Positions 16,932 through 27,321 of a stretch of 64,000 nucleotides of DNA are shown here, in pieces. The stretch is from an uncultured Faecalibacterium sp. GTDB lineage: Bacteria > Bacillota > Clostridia > Oscillospirales > Ruminococcaceae. The DNA lies in contig CAKTGS010000002.1 of NCBI GenBank assembly GCA_934561485.1, positions 1 to 64,000 of the forward strand, written 5' to 3'. Position 1 is the first letter of the stretch; each line of letters begins with the position of its first letter. Both the position numbers and the translations under genes were made by a program. The notes beneath the pieces were generated by a model, which saw nothing but the letters and a program-made list of their open reading frames with translations, ran no database searches and was not told where the DNA came from.

Positions 16932-17321
16932 ATGCAGATCCACCAGTCCGCAGAAGATTATCTTGAAACGATCCTGATGCTTACCCAGCGCATGGGCAAA
17001 GTGCGCTCCATTGACGTGGTCAATGAGCTGGGCTTTACCAAGGCAAGCGTGAGCATTGCCATGAAAAAGCTGCGGGAGAATGGCTACATCGCGGTGGATG
17101 GCGAAGGCAACCTGACCCTGTTGGAGCCGGGCCGCGAGATCGCCGAGCGCATTTACAGCCGCCACCGCCTGCTCACCCACTTTTTCATGCAGCTGGGTGT
17201 GGACGAAAAGACCGCTGCCGAGGACGCCTGCAAGGCAGAGCATATCCTCAGCGAGCAGACCCTGGAAAAGATCCGCGAAAGCGCACTGCGCATTGACACG
17301 GAACAAAGCCAGGAAAAGTGA
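16932..17321 (+). CDS. DtxR/MntR-family metal-dependent transcriptional regulator
   Basis: 129 residues. Winged helix at 1-65 (SAEDYLETILMLTQRMGKVRSIDVVNELGFTKASVSIAMKKLRENGYI) and a metal-binding dimerisation domain at 66-129 containing H and E residues in SRHRLLTHFFMQLGVDEKTAAEDACKAEHILSEQT. It lacks the C-terminal SH3-like domain, as do MntR proteins. It probably senses manganese or iron. ATG 16932 was chosen because GGCAGGAGG precedes it and it lines up with the family start. No transporter is adjacent, so the target is unknown; a near-palindrome sits at its own promoter. Confidence 0.88.
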   Translation: MQIHQSAEDYLETILMLTQRMGKVRSIDVVNELGFTKASVSIAMKKLRENGYIAVDGEGNLTLLEPGREIAERIYSRHRLLTHFFMQLGVDEKTAAEDACKAEHILSEQTLEKIRESALRIDTEQSQEK

Positions 17322-17336
17322 TCTTCCGTATACCGT

Positions 17337-17370
17337 ATGCCGTTCCCTGCACGGGGAGCGGCATTTTTGT
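17337..17370 (+). terminator. Terminator after DtxR-family gene
   Basis: ATGCCGTTCCC (17337-17347) pairs with GGGGAGCGGCAT (17353-17364), followed by five T. Confidence 0.9.
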
Positions 17371-17395
17371 TTGCACTGCTCTGCGGTTTTGCCCC

Positions 17396-17424
17396 TTGCA
17401 TCCCGGGGCGGAACGCGGTATTCT
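17396..17424 (+). promoter_or_regulatory. Predicted promoter of helicase gene
   Basis: TTGCAT (17396-17401), 17-base spacer, TATTCT (17419-17424). Confidence 0.6.
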
Positions 17425-17467
17425 TATAAAATAAAGTGTTTGGCAAACCACCGGGGAGGGAACCGTT

Positions 17468-20400
17468 ATGGACGCAGACGAGATCCGCACACTGCTGGGA
17501 GAAATGGTGTTTGAACGGGCCAAAAAGTACCGCAGGCGCATTCTGCAAAGCAGCTGCACCACCAACGAGGACGGCGTGCGCCATCTGTCGGCACTGGTGC
17601 AGGGCAATGGAGCCGATTGCTACTACACTCAGGCCTGGCTGCGGGAAAACGGCACCTTTGTCAGCGCTTCCTGTGACTGCCCCTATAATCAGAACGGGGA
17701 CGGCACCTACTGCAAGCACATCGGTGCCCTGCTGCTGGAGGATGCCGAAAAACACGCCGCTAAGCCGGAACCCCGGCCGGAAGCCATTCCGGGGGTGGTG
17801 CGCGGTACGGCCCAGCTGGGGGCAGAGCCGCTCCGCAAGGACAGTTATGCCTCCGGACTGGAAATGCTGTTTGGCAAAAAGTGGCGGGGCGAAGCGCCGG
17901 TGTCGGACTACGAGGCCCGCTGTCTGCTGGAAACCTACCAGGAAAGCGCCCTGCAGGAGATCTCGGCGGCAGAGCCGGTGCAGCGCACGGGCTTTGTGCA
18001 GCTGGAACCGGAACTGACCCTGCTGCCCGGGGAGCAGCCCTGGCTGCGGCTGCGCATCTCGGACGGCGGGCGGCAGTATGTGGTCAAGAGCATTCCCATC
18101 CTGCTGGAAAGCATCGAGCAGGGCAAAAGCGTCAGCTACGGCAAATCCCTGGCCTTTGTGCACCGCTGGGACGCTTTTGATGAGGAAGCCCGGCAGCTGC
18201 TGCAGCTGCTGCGCCGGCAGGTCAATGCCAAGCGCAGCATGGAGACCAATGTGGTGCGCACCTACAGCTATGCCGTGGAAAAAGGCCCGGCGGGCGGCCT
18301 GCCCCTGACGGGCGAGATCTTTGACGCACTGGTGCGGATGTATGCCCCTTCCGGAATGCTGGGCGGCTACCGCCTGAAGGAGGGCCTGCCCGCCATTACC
18401 ATGACCGTGGAGCGGCGCCGGGGCGGTGTGCAGGTGGCGGCACAGCCGTCCCTGTGTGCTGTGCACGGGCTGGATGACGATTACCTGTTCAGCGAGGACA
18501 CCCTGTGGCGGCTGCAGCGGGCGGCCTGCGCCCGCATTCTGCCTGCGCTGCAGGCCCTGTGCGGCAAAAGCCTGTTCTTTACCAGCGCCGATGCCACGGC
18601 GTTCTGCAGCTATGTGCTGCCGGAACTGGGCAGCAAGCTTACCATTGTGGACCCGGAACGCCTGCTGCTGAATCAGATCCCCCTGGAACCGGTGGTGCAG
18701 TTCTATCTGGATGCCCCTAGGGAAAAAGGGCTGACCATTACCGCCTATGCCGCTTTTCTGTATGGCGAGGACCGGGTGGCCCCCGATGAACCGGCTCCGG
18801 CGGGCCTGCTGCGGGATGCCCGCGCCGAGACCCGCGCCTGCCGCCTGCTGAGCACCTGGCTGGACCCGGACCCCGCAGCCCCGGACCGGTACACCGCCGC
18901 AGACGAGGAGCAGATCTACCGGCTGCTGGAAGAGGGCGTGCCCGCCCTGATGGCGGAAGGCGAAGTGTATCTGACGGATGCCTTCCGGAACCTGCAGGCC
19001 GCCCCGCCCCGGATCTCGGTGGGGGTGTCGGTGCACGGCAGCGTGCTGGACCTGGAAGTGGACACCGGCGAATTCCCCGCCGAAGAGCTGCGGGAGCTGC
19101 TGCGGTCCCTGCATCAGAAAAAGCGCTACCACCGCCTGCGGGACGGCCGCCTGCTGCGGCTGGACGACAACCTGGACGGGCTGGATGAACTCAACGAGAC
19201 ACTGGAGCTTTCCGGCGCGCAGCTCAAGGGCGGCCACGCCGAGCTGCCGCTTTACCGCGCCCCCACGCTGGACTGGGCGCTTTCGGGCCAGAACGGCCTG
19301 CGCTTCAACCGGGACGATGCCTTCCGGCGCATCAGCCGCAGCTTCCACGCCGTGAAGGACAGCGAGTATGCCCCGCCCCAGTCCCTGCAGGGGGTGCTGC
19401 GCAAGTATCAGCGGGATGGTTACCGCTGGCTGCGCACCCTGGACGGCTACGGCATGGGCGGCATTCTGGCCGATGACATGGGCCTGGGCAAGACCCTGCA
19501 GGTGCTCAGCTACCTGCTGGCCCTCAAGGAAGCCGGGCAGAGCCTGCCCAGCCTGATCGTGTGCCCGGCGTCTCTGGTGCTGAACTGGGCGGAGGAATGC
19601 AAAAAGTTCACCCCGCAGCTCACCTGCGTGGCGGTGGACGGCGATGCGCCCCACCGGGCGGCGCTGGCCCGCCGGTGGGCAGAGACCGACCTGGTGGTGA
19701 CCAGCTACGACCTGCTGCGCCGGGACGAGGACCTGTACGCCGAGCAGCCCTTTTATGCCTGCATCCTGGACGAGGCGCAGGCCATCAAGAACCACACCAC
19801 CCAGAAGTACAAGGCCGTGTGCCAGGTGCGCAGTCAGGTGCGGTTTGCCCTTACCGGCACTCCGGTGGAAAACCGCCTGGGCGAGCTGTGGAGCATTTTT
19901 TCCTTCCTCATGCCGGGCTACCTGCCGCCGTACAAGAGTTTCTGTGCCCGGTTTGAAAAGCCCATTGTGCAGGAAGAGGACGAAAACGCGGTGCGGCGGC
20001 TGAACCAGCTCACCGGACCGTTCATTCTGCGCCGCATGAAGGCGGACGTGCTGCGGGAGCTGCCGCCCAAAACCGAGAACATCCACCACATTGAGATGGG
20101 CGCGGAACAGCACAAGCTGTATCTGGCCGCCGTGGTGGACGCGCGGGAAAAGCTGCGGGCCGCCAAGCCCGAGGACAAAATGGCGGTGTTTGCGGTGCTC
20201 ATGCGGCTGCGGCAGATCTGCTGCGACCCCCGCCTTGTGGCGGACAACTGGACCGGCGGCAGCGCCAAGCTGGACGCCTGCATGGAGTTGGTTGGTGCCG
20301 CTGTGGAGGGCGGCCACCGTATCCTGCTGTTCAGCCAGTTCACCTCCATGCTGGATCTGCTGGCCAAGCGGCTGGACGAAGCAGGGGTGAGCCACTTCAC

Positions 20401-20779
20401 CCTGCAGGGGTCCACCCCCAAGCCGATGCGTGCGGAGCTGGTGCGCCGGTTCAACGCCGGAGAAGCGGGGGTGTTCCTGATCTCGCTGCGGGCCGGCGGC
20501 ACCGGCCTGAACCTGACGGCGGCGGACATTGTGATCCACTACGACCCGTGGTGGAACGTGGCCGCCCAGAATCAGGCCACCGACCGCGCTTACCGCATTG
20601 GCCAGAAAAACCCTGTGCAGGTGTACAAGCTCATTGCGCAGGACACCATTGAAGAAAAGATCGTGGAGCTGCAGCAGGCCAAGCAGAGCCTGGCGGATAC
20701 CGTTACCGGCTCGGCGGACGGCGCGATTTTGTCCATGAAGCCCGAAGAGCTGCTGCAGCTGCTGGGCGGAGAAGCCTGA
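17468..20779 (+). CDS. SWIM zinc-finger SNF2-family DEAD/DEAH helicase
   Basis: 1103 residues. Residues 69-84 form a SWIM zinc finger, C69-x-C71-x10-C82-x-H84, a module for DNA or protein binding. A long middle part, including an SNF2-associated bacterial domain, leads to the Swi2/Snf2 ATPase at about 640-1090: motif I DDMGLGKT near 671, motif II DEAQ near 768, motif III LTGTPVENRLGELWSIF, motif V GTGLNLTAADIVIHYDPWWN and motif VI QATDRAYRIGQ. It belongs to the RapA/HepA-like group, which remodels DNA-protein complexes; the exact task of SWIM-SNF2 proteins is not established. ATG 17468 follows GGGGAGG. It is followed by an unrelated dipeptidase after 16 bases. Confidence 0.92.
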   Translation: MDADEIRTLLGEMVFERAKKYRRRILQSSCTTNEDGVRHLSALVQGNGADCYYTQAWLRENGTFVSASCDCPYNQNGDGTYCKHIGALLLEDAEKHAAKPEPRPEAIPGVVRGTAQLGAEPLRKDSYASGLEMLFGKKWRGEAPVSDYEARCLLETYQESALQEISAAEPVQRTGFVQLEPELTLLPGEQPWLRLRISDGGRQYVVKSIPILLESIEQGKSVSYGKSLAFVHRWDAFDEEARQLLQLLRRQVNAKRSMETNVVRTYSYAVEKGPAGGLPLTGEIFDALVRMYAPSGMLGGYRLKEGLPAITMTVERRRGGVQVAAQPSLCAVHGLDDDYLFSEDTLWRLQRAACARILPALQALCGKSLFFTSADATAFCSYVLPELGSKLTIVDPERLLLNQIPLEPVVQFYLDAPREKGLTITAYAAFLYGEDRVAPDEPAPAGLLRDARAETRACRLLSTWLDPDPAAPDRYTAADEEQIYRLLEEGVPALMAEGEVYLTDAFRNLQAAPPRISVGVSVHGSVLDLEVDTGEFPAEELRELLRSLHQKKRYHRLRDGRLLRLDDNLDGLDELNETLELSGAQLKGGHAELPLYRAPTLDWALSGQNGLRFNRDDAFRRISRSFHAVKDSEYAPPQSLQGVLRKYQRDGYRWLRTLDGYGMGGILADDMGLGKTLQVLSYLLALKEAGQSLPSLIVCPASLVLNWAEECKKFTPQLTCVAVDGDAPHRAALARRWAETDLVVTSYDLLRRDEDLYAEQPFYACILDEAQAIKNHTTQKYKAVCQVRSQVRFALTGTPVENRLGELWSIFSFLMPGYLPPYKSFCARFEKPIVQEEDENAVRRLNQLTGPFILRRMKADVLRELPPKTENIHHIEMGAEQHKLYLAAVVDAREKLRAAKPEDKMAVFAVLMRLRQICCDPRLVADNWTGGSAKLDACMELVGAAVEGGHRILLFSQFTSMLDLLAKRLDEAGVSHFTLQGSTPKPMRAELVRRFNAGEAGVFLISLRAGGTGLNLTAADIVIHYDPWWNVAAQNQATDRAYRIGQKNPVQVYKLIAQDTIEEKIVELQQAKQSLADTVTGSADGAILSMKPEELLQLLGGEA

Positions 20780-20795
20780 AAAGGAGACGTTGACC

Positions 20796-21785
20796 ATGAA
20801 AGTCTGGGACCTGCATTGCGATAACCTGAACGAGCTGCGCCGCGCCGAAAAGGCGGGCAGCCCCAAGTGCTTTGCCCATAACGATTTGCACATCGACCTG
20901 GAAAAACTGCAGAAGGGGGACTACATGCTGCAGTGCTTTGCGGCCTTTGTGAACCTGGCTGACCCCGCCCCCGGGGCCGACCCGCTGGTGACGGCGCTGG
21001 AAGAAGTGGACGTGTTCAAGCGCATCATGGCCGCCTACCCGGACCAAATTGCCCCGGTGTACACGGCGGCAGACATCCGCAAAAATGCCGCAGCGGGCAA
21101 GATCAGCGGAATGCTGACCATTGAGGAAGGCGGCTGCTGCAGGGGCAGCCTGGGGGTGCTGCGCCGGATGTACGAGCTGGGCGTGCGCATGATGACCCTG
21201 ACCTGGAACTACGAAAACGAGCTGGCTGCCCCGCAGGCAAACCCCGGCGGGCCGCTGGCGGCCCAGACCGAACGGGGCCTGACCGAAACCGGCTTTGCCT
21301 TTGTGGCCGAGATGGAGCGGCTGCATATGATCGTGGACGTGAGCCACCTTTCCGACAAAGGCTTCTGGGACATTGTGGAGCACGGCACCCGCCCCTTTGC
21401 GGCCAGCCACTCCAACTGCCGTGCCCTGTGCCCCCACACCCGCAACCTGACGGATGAAATGATCCGCGCTCTGGCCGAAAAAGGCGGCATTGCGGGCCTG
21501 AACTACTACGCTGCCTTTCTGGACACCGACCCTGCCCACCCGAAGACCTGCCGCAGTACGGTGGAACGGATCGCAGAACATGCGGCTCATTACAAGCAGG
21601 TGGGCGGCGTGGAGATGATCGCCCTGGGCAGCGACTTTGACGGCATTGACGGCCCCCATCAGTTGGAAACGGCGGCGGATATGCCCCTTCTGGCAGACGC
21701 CCTGTGCAGGGCCGGTTTTACCGAGGACGAGGTGGAGTGCATTTTCTGGCGCAACGCACAGCGCTTTTTTGAGGAGAATCTGTAA
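20796..21785 (+). CDS. Membrane dipeptidase family (peptidase M19) protein
   Basis: 329 residues. M19 enzymes are binuclear zinc amidohydrolase-fold dipeptidases. Visible: first metal pair in WDLHCDNLNELR (H-x-D), the bridging glutamate in MLTIEEGG, histidines in VDVSHLSDKGFWDI and FAASHSNCRALCPHTRNL, and the aspartate in ALGSDFDGIDG. No signal peptide, so cytosolic, unlike the mammalian enzyme. ATG 20796 has AAGGAG 9 bases upstream; an in-frame TTG lies two codons earlier. Confidence 0.9.
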   Translation: MKVWDLHCDNLNELRRAEKAGSPKCFAHNDLHIDLEKLQKGDYMLQCFAAFVNLADPAPGADPLVTALEEVDVFKRIMAAYPDQIAPVYTAADIRKNAAAGKISGMLTIEEGGCCRGSLGVLRRMYELGVRMMTLTWNYENELAAPQANPGGPLAAQTERGLTETGFAFVAEMERLHMIVDVSHLSDKGFWDIVEHGTRPFAASHSNCRALCPHTRNLTDEMIRALAEKGGIAGLNYYAAFLDTDPAHPKTCRSTVERIAEHAAHYKQVGGVEMIALGSDFDGIDGPHQLETAADMPLLADALCRAGFTEDEVECIFWRNAQRFFEENL

Positions 21786-21817
21786 CTTTTTGCAGAGACC
21801 GGAAAGGAAATTCCAAT

Positions 21818-22669
21818 ATGGACCCGAATATGACGCTGGAAAAACGCATTGCCGCCGAGCTGTACTCCTATCAGGGCAAAATGAGCGTGGTGGTGGATGA
21901 TCTCCGCGGCCATACCGTAGAGATGGGCGCAGACGAGGAATTTGAGACGGCGTCCGTGATCAAGGCCTTTATTTTGGCGGCGCTGTACCTGCAGGTGCAG
22001 CGGGGCGCAGCGGTTCTGGACGAAGAGATCGCCTATGAACAAAGCCAGTTCGTGGACGGCAGCGGGATGCTGCGGGCGCTGGGCGTAGGGGCGCGTCTCA
22101 AGGTAAAGGACACCGCCACGATGATGATCATCTGCTCGGACAACATTGCCACCAACATGCTCATTGATTATCTGGGACTGGAAACCATCAACGCCTGCAT
22201 CCGGGAGCTGGGCTTTGCCTGCACGGTGCTGCACAATTCCCTGCACTTTGACCGCTATCGCCGCCTGGGCACCACCACGCCCCGGGACTATGCCGCCCTG
22301 CTGGCCCGCATGGCCAAAGGCGCACTGGTGAGCAAAGCCGCCAGTGCCGAGATGCTGGACATCCTGCGCCAGCAGCACTACAACACCATGCTGACCAAGG
22401 ACTTCCCCCAGTATTACCTGGACTGCGAGGAGACCGGTGCCCCGGAGCTGCTCTGGGTGGCCAGCAAAAGCGGCAGCATGAACGCCTGCCGCAACGATGG
22501 CGGCATCGTGCACACCCCCTATGGGGAGTATGTCATTGTGCTGATGAACAAGGACTTCCACGACATCATCGAGTACAACGACCACCCGGCCATCATTTAC
22601 GGGGCAAAAGTGTCCCGCATGATCCTGGACCAGGTGCTGGCCTGCGAAGGAAAGCTGTGGATGGACTGA
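21818..22669 (+). CDS. Class A beta-lactamase-like serine hydrolase
   Basis: 283 residues with the three active-site signatures of the penicillin-recognising fold: S46-V-I-K49, S107-D108-N109, and K217-S218-G219. There is no signal peptide, the Glu166 loop of true class A beta-lactamases is not obvious, and the protein starts directly at MDPNMTLEKR. It is therefore more likely a cytosolic or non-classical hydrolase of the beta-lactamase-related family than a resistance enzyme. It follows the M19 dipeptidase by 32 bases and may act with it in peptide or muropeptide turnover (inference). Confidence 0.82.
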   Translation: MDPNMTLEKRIAAELYSYQGKMSVVVDDLRGHTVEMGADEEFETASVIKAFILAALYLQVQRGAAVLDEEIAYEQSQFVDGSGMLRALGVGARLKVKDTATMMIICSDNIATNMLIDYLGLETINACIRELGFACTVLHNSLHFDRYRRLGTTTPRDYAALLARMAKGALVSKAASAEMLDILRQQHYNTMLTKDFPQYYLDCEETGAPELLWVASKSGSMNACRNDGGIVHTPYGEYVIVLMNKDFHDIIEYNDHPAIIYGAKVSRMILDQVLACEGKLWMD

Positions 22670-22679
22670 GCAGACAGCA

Positions 22680-22717
22680 AAAAAGTTCCCGTGCCCAAAC
22701 GAGCACGGGAACTTTTT
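22680..22717. terminator. Bidirectional terminator between hydrolase and degV
   Basis: AAAAAGTTCCCGTGC (22680-22694) pairs with GCACGGGAACTTTTT (22703-22717); U tracts on both strands suit the two converging genes. Confidence 0.92.
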
Positions 22718-22729
22718 GGTACAGGTATT

Positions 22730-23584
22730 TTACAGGCACAGCCCTTCGTCAAAAAAGGCCAGGCCGAAAGCGCCGGGGCCGGCATGGGTGCCGATGACGC
22801 AGCCGATCTGCCGCACCAGCGGCTCGGAGCGCTGCAGGTTGTCCCGCAGGTAGTTCTGGATGGGCTGCACCTCGCGGGGGGATACTGTGTAACCGGCCAC
22901 GGAGGGGAAGGCCGTGCTGATGCCGCCCAGCTCCTCCACCTTTTTAAACAGCGCCACATAGGCACCGGGCAGGCCGCGGGCCTTGCCGGCCATGGCCACT
23001 TTGCCCTCCTTGATGGTGATCAGCGGCTTGATGCCCAGCATCCCGCCGGCTACGGCCACGGCAGCGGGCAGGCGGCCGCCCTTGCGCAGATACTTCAGGT
23101 CGTCAATGGCTGCCACCAGGTGCAGGTGCTCCTTGGCGTGTTCCAGGGCGGTGGCGATCTGCGTCAGTGTTTTGCCGGCGTCCCGTAGCTGCACGGCCAG
23201 CCGCACCAGAAGCGTTTCGCCCAGGCAGACGCTGGCACTGTCCACAAACAGCACATTGTCCACGTTGGCAAGGTCTGCGGCCAGCTTGGCGCACTGGCAG
23301 GTGCCGGACAGCTCCTGCGACAGGAAAATGCCCAGCACTTCGTCCCCGGCAGCGGCGGCGTCCAGGTAGAACCGCTCAAACAGTTCCGGGCTGGGCTGGC
23401 TGGTGGTGGGCAGTTTGCGGCACTCCTTTAAAAGGGCGTAATACTCGCTGGGGGTCTGATCAATGCCGTCCCGCAGAACGGTGCCGCTCTCCAGCGTGAC
23501 ATTCAGAGGGATGACGGTCACACCCAGCTGCTGCGCCTCGGCGGGCAGGATATCGGATGCGGAATCGGTGAGAATGCGGATCAT
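22730..23584 (-). CDS. DegV family fatty-acid-binding protein
   Basis: 284 residues. DegV/FakB proteins hold a fatty acid in a two-domain fold and present it to the FakA kinase. The start IRILTDSASDILPAEAQQLGVTVIPLNVT is the family signature; TSQPSPELFERF and GDEVLGIFLSQELSGTCQCAKLA (the ligand-contacting serine region), KYLRKGGRLP, LGIKPLITIKEG and TH-GPGAFGL near the end also fit. GGAGG lies 6 bases from the start. No fakA is near. Confidence 0.93.
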   Translation of the reverse strand: MIRILTDSASDILPAEAQQLGVTVIPLNVTLESGTVLRDGIDQTPSEYYALLKECRKLPTTSQPSPELFERFYLDAAAAGDEVLGIFLSQELSGTCQCAKLAADLANVDNVLFVDSASVCLGETLLVRLAVQLRDAGKTLTQIATALEHAKEHLHLVAAIDDLKYLRKGGRLPAAVAVAGGMLGIKPLITIKEGKVAMAGKARGLPGAYVALFKKVEELGGISTAFPSVAGYTVSPREVQPIQNYLRDNLQRSEPLVRQIGCVIGTHAGPGAFGLAFFDEGLCL

Positions 23585-23651
23585 AAAATACCTCCGGGTT
23601 TCCGGTAAAAACTTGTGTTAACCAACGCTTTGCAACAAAACGTTGGAAAGT

Positions 23652-23681
23652 ATTATAGCAGAACCTGCAATGAAAAGTCAA
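23652..23681 (-). promoter_or_regulatory. Predicted degV promoter
   Basis: On the minus strand TTGACT (23681-23676), 18-base spacer ending TGC, TATAAT (23657-23652). The 5' leader contains a CCAACG / CGTTGG hairpin. Confidence 0.75.
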
Positions 23682-23719
23682 TTGTTTGAGCGAAATTGGT
23701 GCGGCAGAACGCAAAATAC

Positions 23720-23748
23720 TTGCGCGGCCTGCCCCGCTGTGATAAGAT
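23720..23748 (+). promoter_or_regulatory. Predicted promoter of CPBP protease gene
   Basis: TTGCGC (23720-23725), 17-base spacer, TAAGAT (23743-23748). Confidence 0.55.
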
Positions 23749-23783
23749 ACCCCTGAACAAGCTGCAGGGGGAGGGCATCCGGC

Positions 23784-24179
23784 ATGAACAAAACATCCGA
23801 GCGCAGGCTGGCCCTGCTGGCGGCCTTTGGCTGTGCGCTGGCCTACTGGCTGGCGGGCCGGGTGCTGGCGGCGGCCTGCGCGGCCCTGCCCCTGAGCGCG
23901 GCCGGGCAGAGTTTTGCCCTGCACTGCGTGGCGGCCCCGCTGGCTGAGGAACTGGCCTTCCGGGGCGGGGTGCAGAGCCTGCTGCAGCCGCTGGGGCCAT
24001 GGGCAGCGGTGGGGGTGCAGGCGCTGCTGTTTGCGGCGCAGCACGGCGGTGCCGCCGCCGTGCTCTATGCGCTGGTGCTGGGTCTGGTGCTGGGGGCTGT
24101 GCGGCAGCGCACCGGCCGCGTCTGGCCGGGCTGGGTGCTGCATACATTGAATAATCTGCTGGTGTTTGCCGCAGGATAA
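23784..24179 (+). CDS. Short CPBP-family intramembrane metalloprotease
   Basis: 131 residues, three to four membrane segments. CPBP (Abi/CAAX prenyl protease) active-site motifs are present: EELAFRG (EExxxR) in the second segment, FAAQHG (FxxxH) and the final HTLNN. The usual family length is 200-300 residues, so this is a minimal version that keeps only the catalytic core. Homologues process membrane peptides or confer bacteriocin self-immunity, but nothing in the context ties it to such a role. tadA follows 11 bases downstream. Confidence 0.8.
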   Translation: MNKTSERRLALLAAFGCALAYWLAGRVLAAACAALPLSAAGQSFALHCVAAPLAEELAFRGGVQSLLQPLGPWAAVGVQALLFAAQHGGAAAVLYALVLGLVLGAVRQRTGRVWPGWVLHTLNNLLVFAAG

Positions 24180-24190
24180 AAGGAGAACGC

Positions 24191-24688
24191 ATGACCGATT
24201 TTGAACTGATGGGCGCGGCCCTGGACGAAGCGCGCAAGGCCGCCGCCCTGGGGGAGGTGCCGGTGGGGGCGGTGGTGGCCCGCAACGGGCAGATCATTTC
24301 CGCCGCCCACAACACCCGCGAAACGGAAAAAAATGCCCTGCACCATGCCGAGCTGCTGGCCATTGATGCGGCCTGCAAGGCGCTGGGCGGCTGGCGGCTG
24401 TGGGAGTGCGAGCTGTTTGTTACGCTGGAACCCTGCCCCATGTGCGCCGGGGCCATTGTGAACAGCCGCATCCGACGGGTGGTATACGGTGCGGCGGACG
24501 CCAAGGCGGGCTGCTGCGGCAGCGTGACCGACCTGTTTGCCCTGCCCTTCAACCACCACCCGGTGGTGGAAAAGGGCCTGCGGGCCGAAGAAGCCGGGGA
24601 GCTGCTGCAGGTGTTTTTCAAAGAACTGCGGGCAAGGCTGGCGGCAAAACCCCGCTGGAAACCGCCTGTGCCGCCCGCCCAGGTGTGA
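24191..24688 (+). CDS. tadA: tRNA-specific adenosine deaminase
   Basis: 165 residues. It converts A34 to inosine in tRNA-Arg(ACG). The zinc-binding HAE (HHAELLAIDAA) and PCPMC (LEPCPMCAGAIVNSRI) motifs are complete, and VVYGAADAKAGCCGS follows as usual. The C-terminal tail has an extra Lys/Pro-rich stretch (AKPRWKPPVPPAQV). Start at ATG 24191 with AGGAG 6 bases upstream. Confidence 0.95.
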   Translation: MTDFELMGAALDEARKAAALGEVPVGAVVARNGQIISAAHNTRETEKNALHHAELLAIDAACKALGGWRLWECELFVTLEPCPMCAGAIVNSRIRRVVYGAADAKAGCCGSVTDLFALPFNHHPVVEKGLRAEEAGELLQVFFKELRARLAAKPRWKPPVPPAQV

Positions 24689-24698
24689 AGAAACCGTA

Positions 24699-24750
24699 AA
24701 AAAGTGGAAGCTGCGTGAAAAAGTGCGCAGTTTCCACTTTCTTTTTTCGG
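24699..24750 (+). terminator. Terminator after tadA
   Basis: AAAGTGGAAGCTGCG pairs with CGCAGTTTCCACTTT, followed by CTTTTTT. A TGC-extended TATATT element about 24761 may then start the next transcript. Confidence 0.85.
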
Positions 24751-24937
24751 CAAATTGTGCTATATTATTCAATGGAGTTTTGTCGAAACCCAATCCTGAC
24801 CCCGGAGGGCACGCTACAGCACCGGACTTGACCGGAGAAGGAAAACACCACGCTGCCAGGCCGGGGGATGGGGGCCGCAAAACGCCTCCTGCGGGGCGTG
24901 TGCGCACCGCAGAGAACACGACAGGAGGGCAACACTC

Positions 24938-25867
24938 TTGTACGAAGACGAGTTTGAACTGACCTTTAATGTGCCGGAAGAAGAACCGGCGGATCTGCCG
25001 CAGCCGCAGCCTGCCCCGCAGGCCCCTGCGGCCCCGGTGCCGGAGGAACCGACCCGGGTGGTCACGCTGGAAAAACCGGCTCCGCAGCCGCCTGCAGCGC
25101 TGCCCCGGCCAGAACCGGCCCCGGCAGTGCCCGCCGCCCCGGCAAACGGGCGGTGCGTGCTGATCTCCGGCGGAGACCGCGGCATTGGCGCTGCTGCGGC
25201 CCGGGCGTTTTACGCCGCCGGGTACCGGGTGGCCGTGCTGTACCACAGCAACGCCGAAGCCGCTGCCGCGCTGGAAAAACAGCTGCCCGGCGTAACGGCT
25301 GTGCAGTGCGATGTTGGCTCCCGCGCCAGCTGTGAGCTGGCCTTCCACACCGTGGAGCAGGCAATGGGGCATGTGGATGTGCTGGTGAGCAACGCGGGCA
25401 TTGCCCAGCAGAAGCTCTTTACCGACATCACCCCCGAAGAATGGCAGCACATGCTGGACGTCAACCTGACCGGTGCGTTCCACCTGTGCCAGCTGGCCCT
25501 GCCGGGCATGATCCGCCGCAAGGCGGGCCGCATCCTCACCGTGAGCAGCATGTGGGGGCAGACCGGCGGCAGCTGCGAAGTGCACTATTCCGCCGCAAAG
25601 GCCGGCCTGATCGGCCTGACCAAGGCACTGGCAAAAGAAGAAGGCCCCAGCGGCATCACTGTGAACTGTGTGGCACCGGGGGTCATTGATACCGATATGA
25701 TGGCAGCCTTTACCGCCGAGGACAAGGCGGCGCTGGCCGAGGAGACCCCTGTGGGCCGCCTGGGCACCGCCGATGAGGTGGCACAGCTGCTGGTTTTTCT
25801 GGCGGGCGAAAGCGCCGGCTACATCACCGGGCAGGTGTTCGGTGTAAACGGGGGCCTTGTGATCTGA
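24938..25867 (+). CDS. SDR-family oxidoreductase (FabG-like) with proline-rich N-terminal extension
   Basis: 309 residues from a TTG start at 24938 preceded by CAGGAGGG. Residues 1-70 are an acidic then Pro/Ala/Glu-rich low-complexity head (YEDEFELTFNVPEEEPADL, then PQPQPAPQAP). Residues 71-309 are a complete classical short-chain dehydrogenase: GGDRGIG nucleotide loop, VSNAG, catalytic serine in TVSSMWG, YSAAK, and C-terminal GQVFGVNGGLVI. It resembles 3-oxoacyl-ACP reductases, but no fatty acid genes are near, so the substrate is open. The head is unusual for the family and may be a docking or flexible tether region. Confidence 0.87.
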   Translation: MYEDEFELTFNVPEEEPADLPQPQPAPQAPAAPVPEEPTRVVTLEKPAPQPPAALPRPEPAPAVPAAPANGRCVLISGGDRGIGAAAARAFYAAGYRVAVLYHSNAEAAAALEKQLPGVTAVQCDVGSRASCELAFHTVEQAMGHVDVLVSNAGIAQQKLFTDITPEEWQHMLDVNLTGAFHLCQLALPGMIRRKAGRILTVSSMWGQTGGSCEVHYSAAKAGLIGLTKALAKEEGPSGITVNCVAPGVIDTDMMAAFTAEDKAALAEETPVGRLGTADEVAQLLVFLAGESAGYITGQVFGVNGGLVI

Positions 25868-25922
25868 TGTGCAGAACCCCCAAAAAACAAGATTTTCCCC
25901 GTAGCAAGAAGGAGAGAGCGAA

Positions 25923-27302
<1,380 letters not shown>

Positions 27303-27321
27303 GATTGAACCGTTTGCCCCG

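Noticed and set aside
17153-20893. 1246-residue open frame on the minus strand opposite the SWIM/SNF2 helicase gene
   Set aside because: The plus-strand protein has clear helicase and SWIM motifs; the minus frame is His/Gln-rich, has no recognisable domain and no ribosome binding site. It is a by-product of high GC codon bias.
21818-22669. Beta-lactamase resistance gene
   Set aside because: The three serine-hydrolase motifs are present but there is no signal peptide and no convincing Glu166 omega-loop, and the gene sits with a housekeeping dipeptidase.
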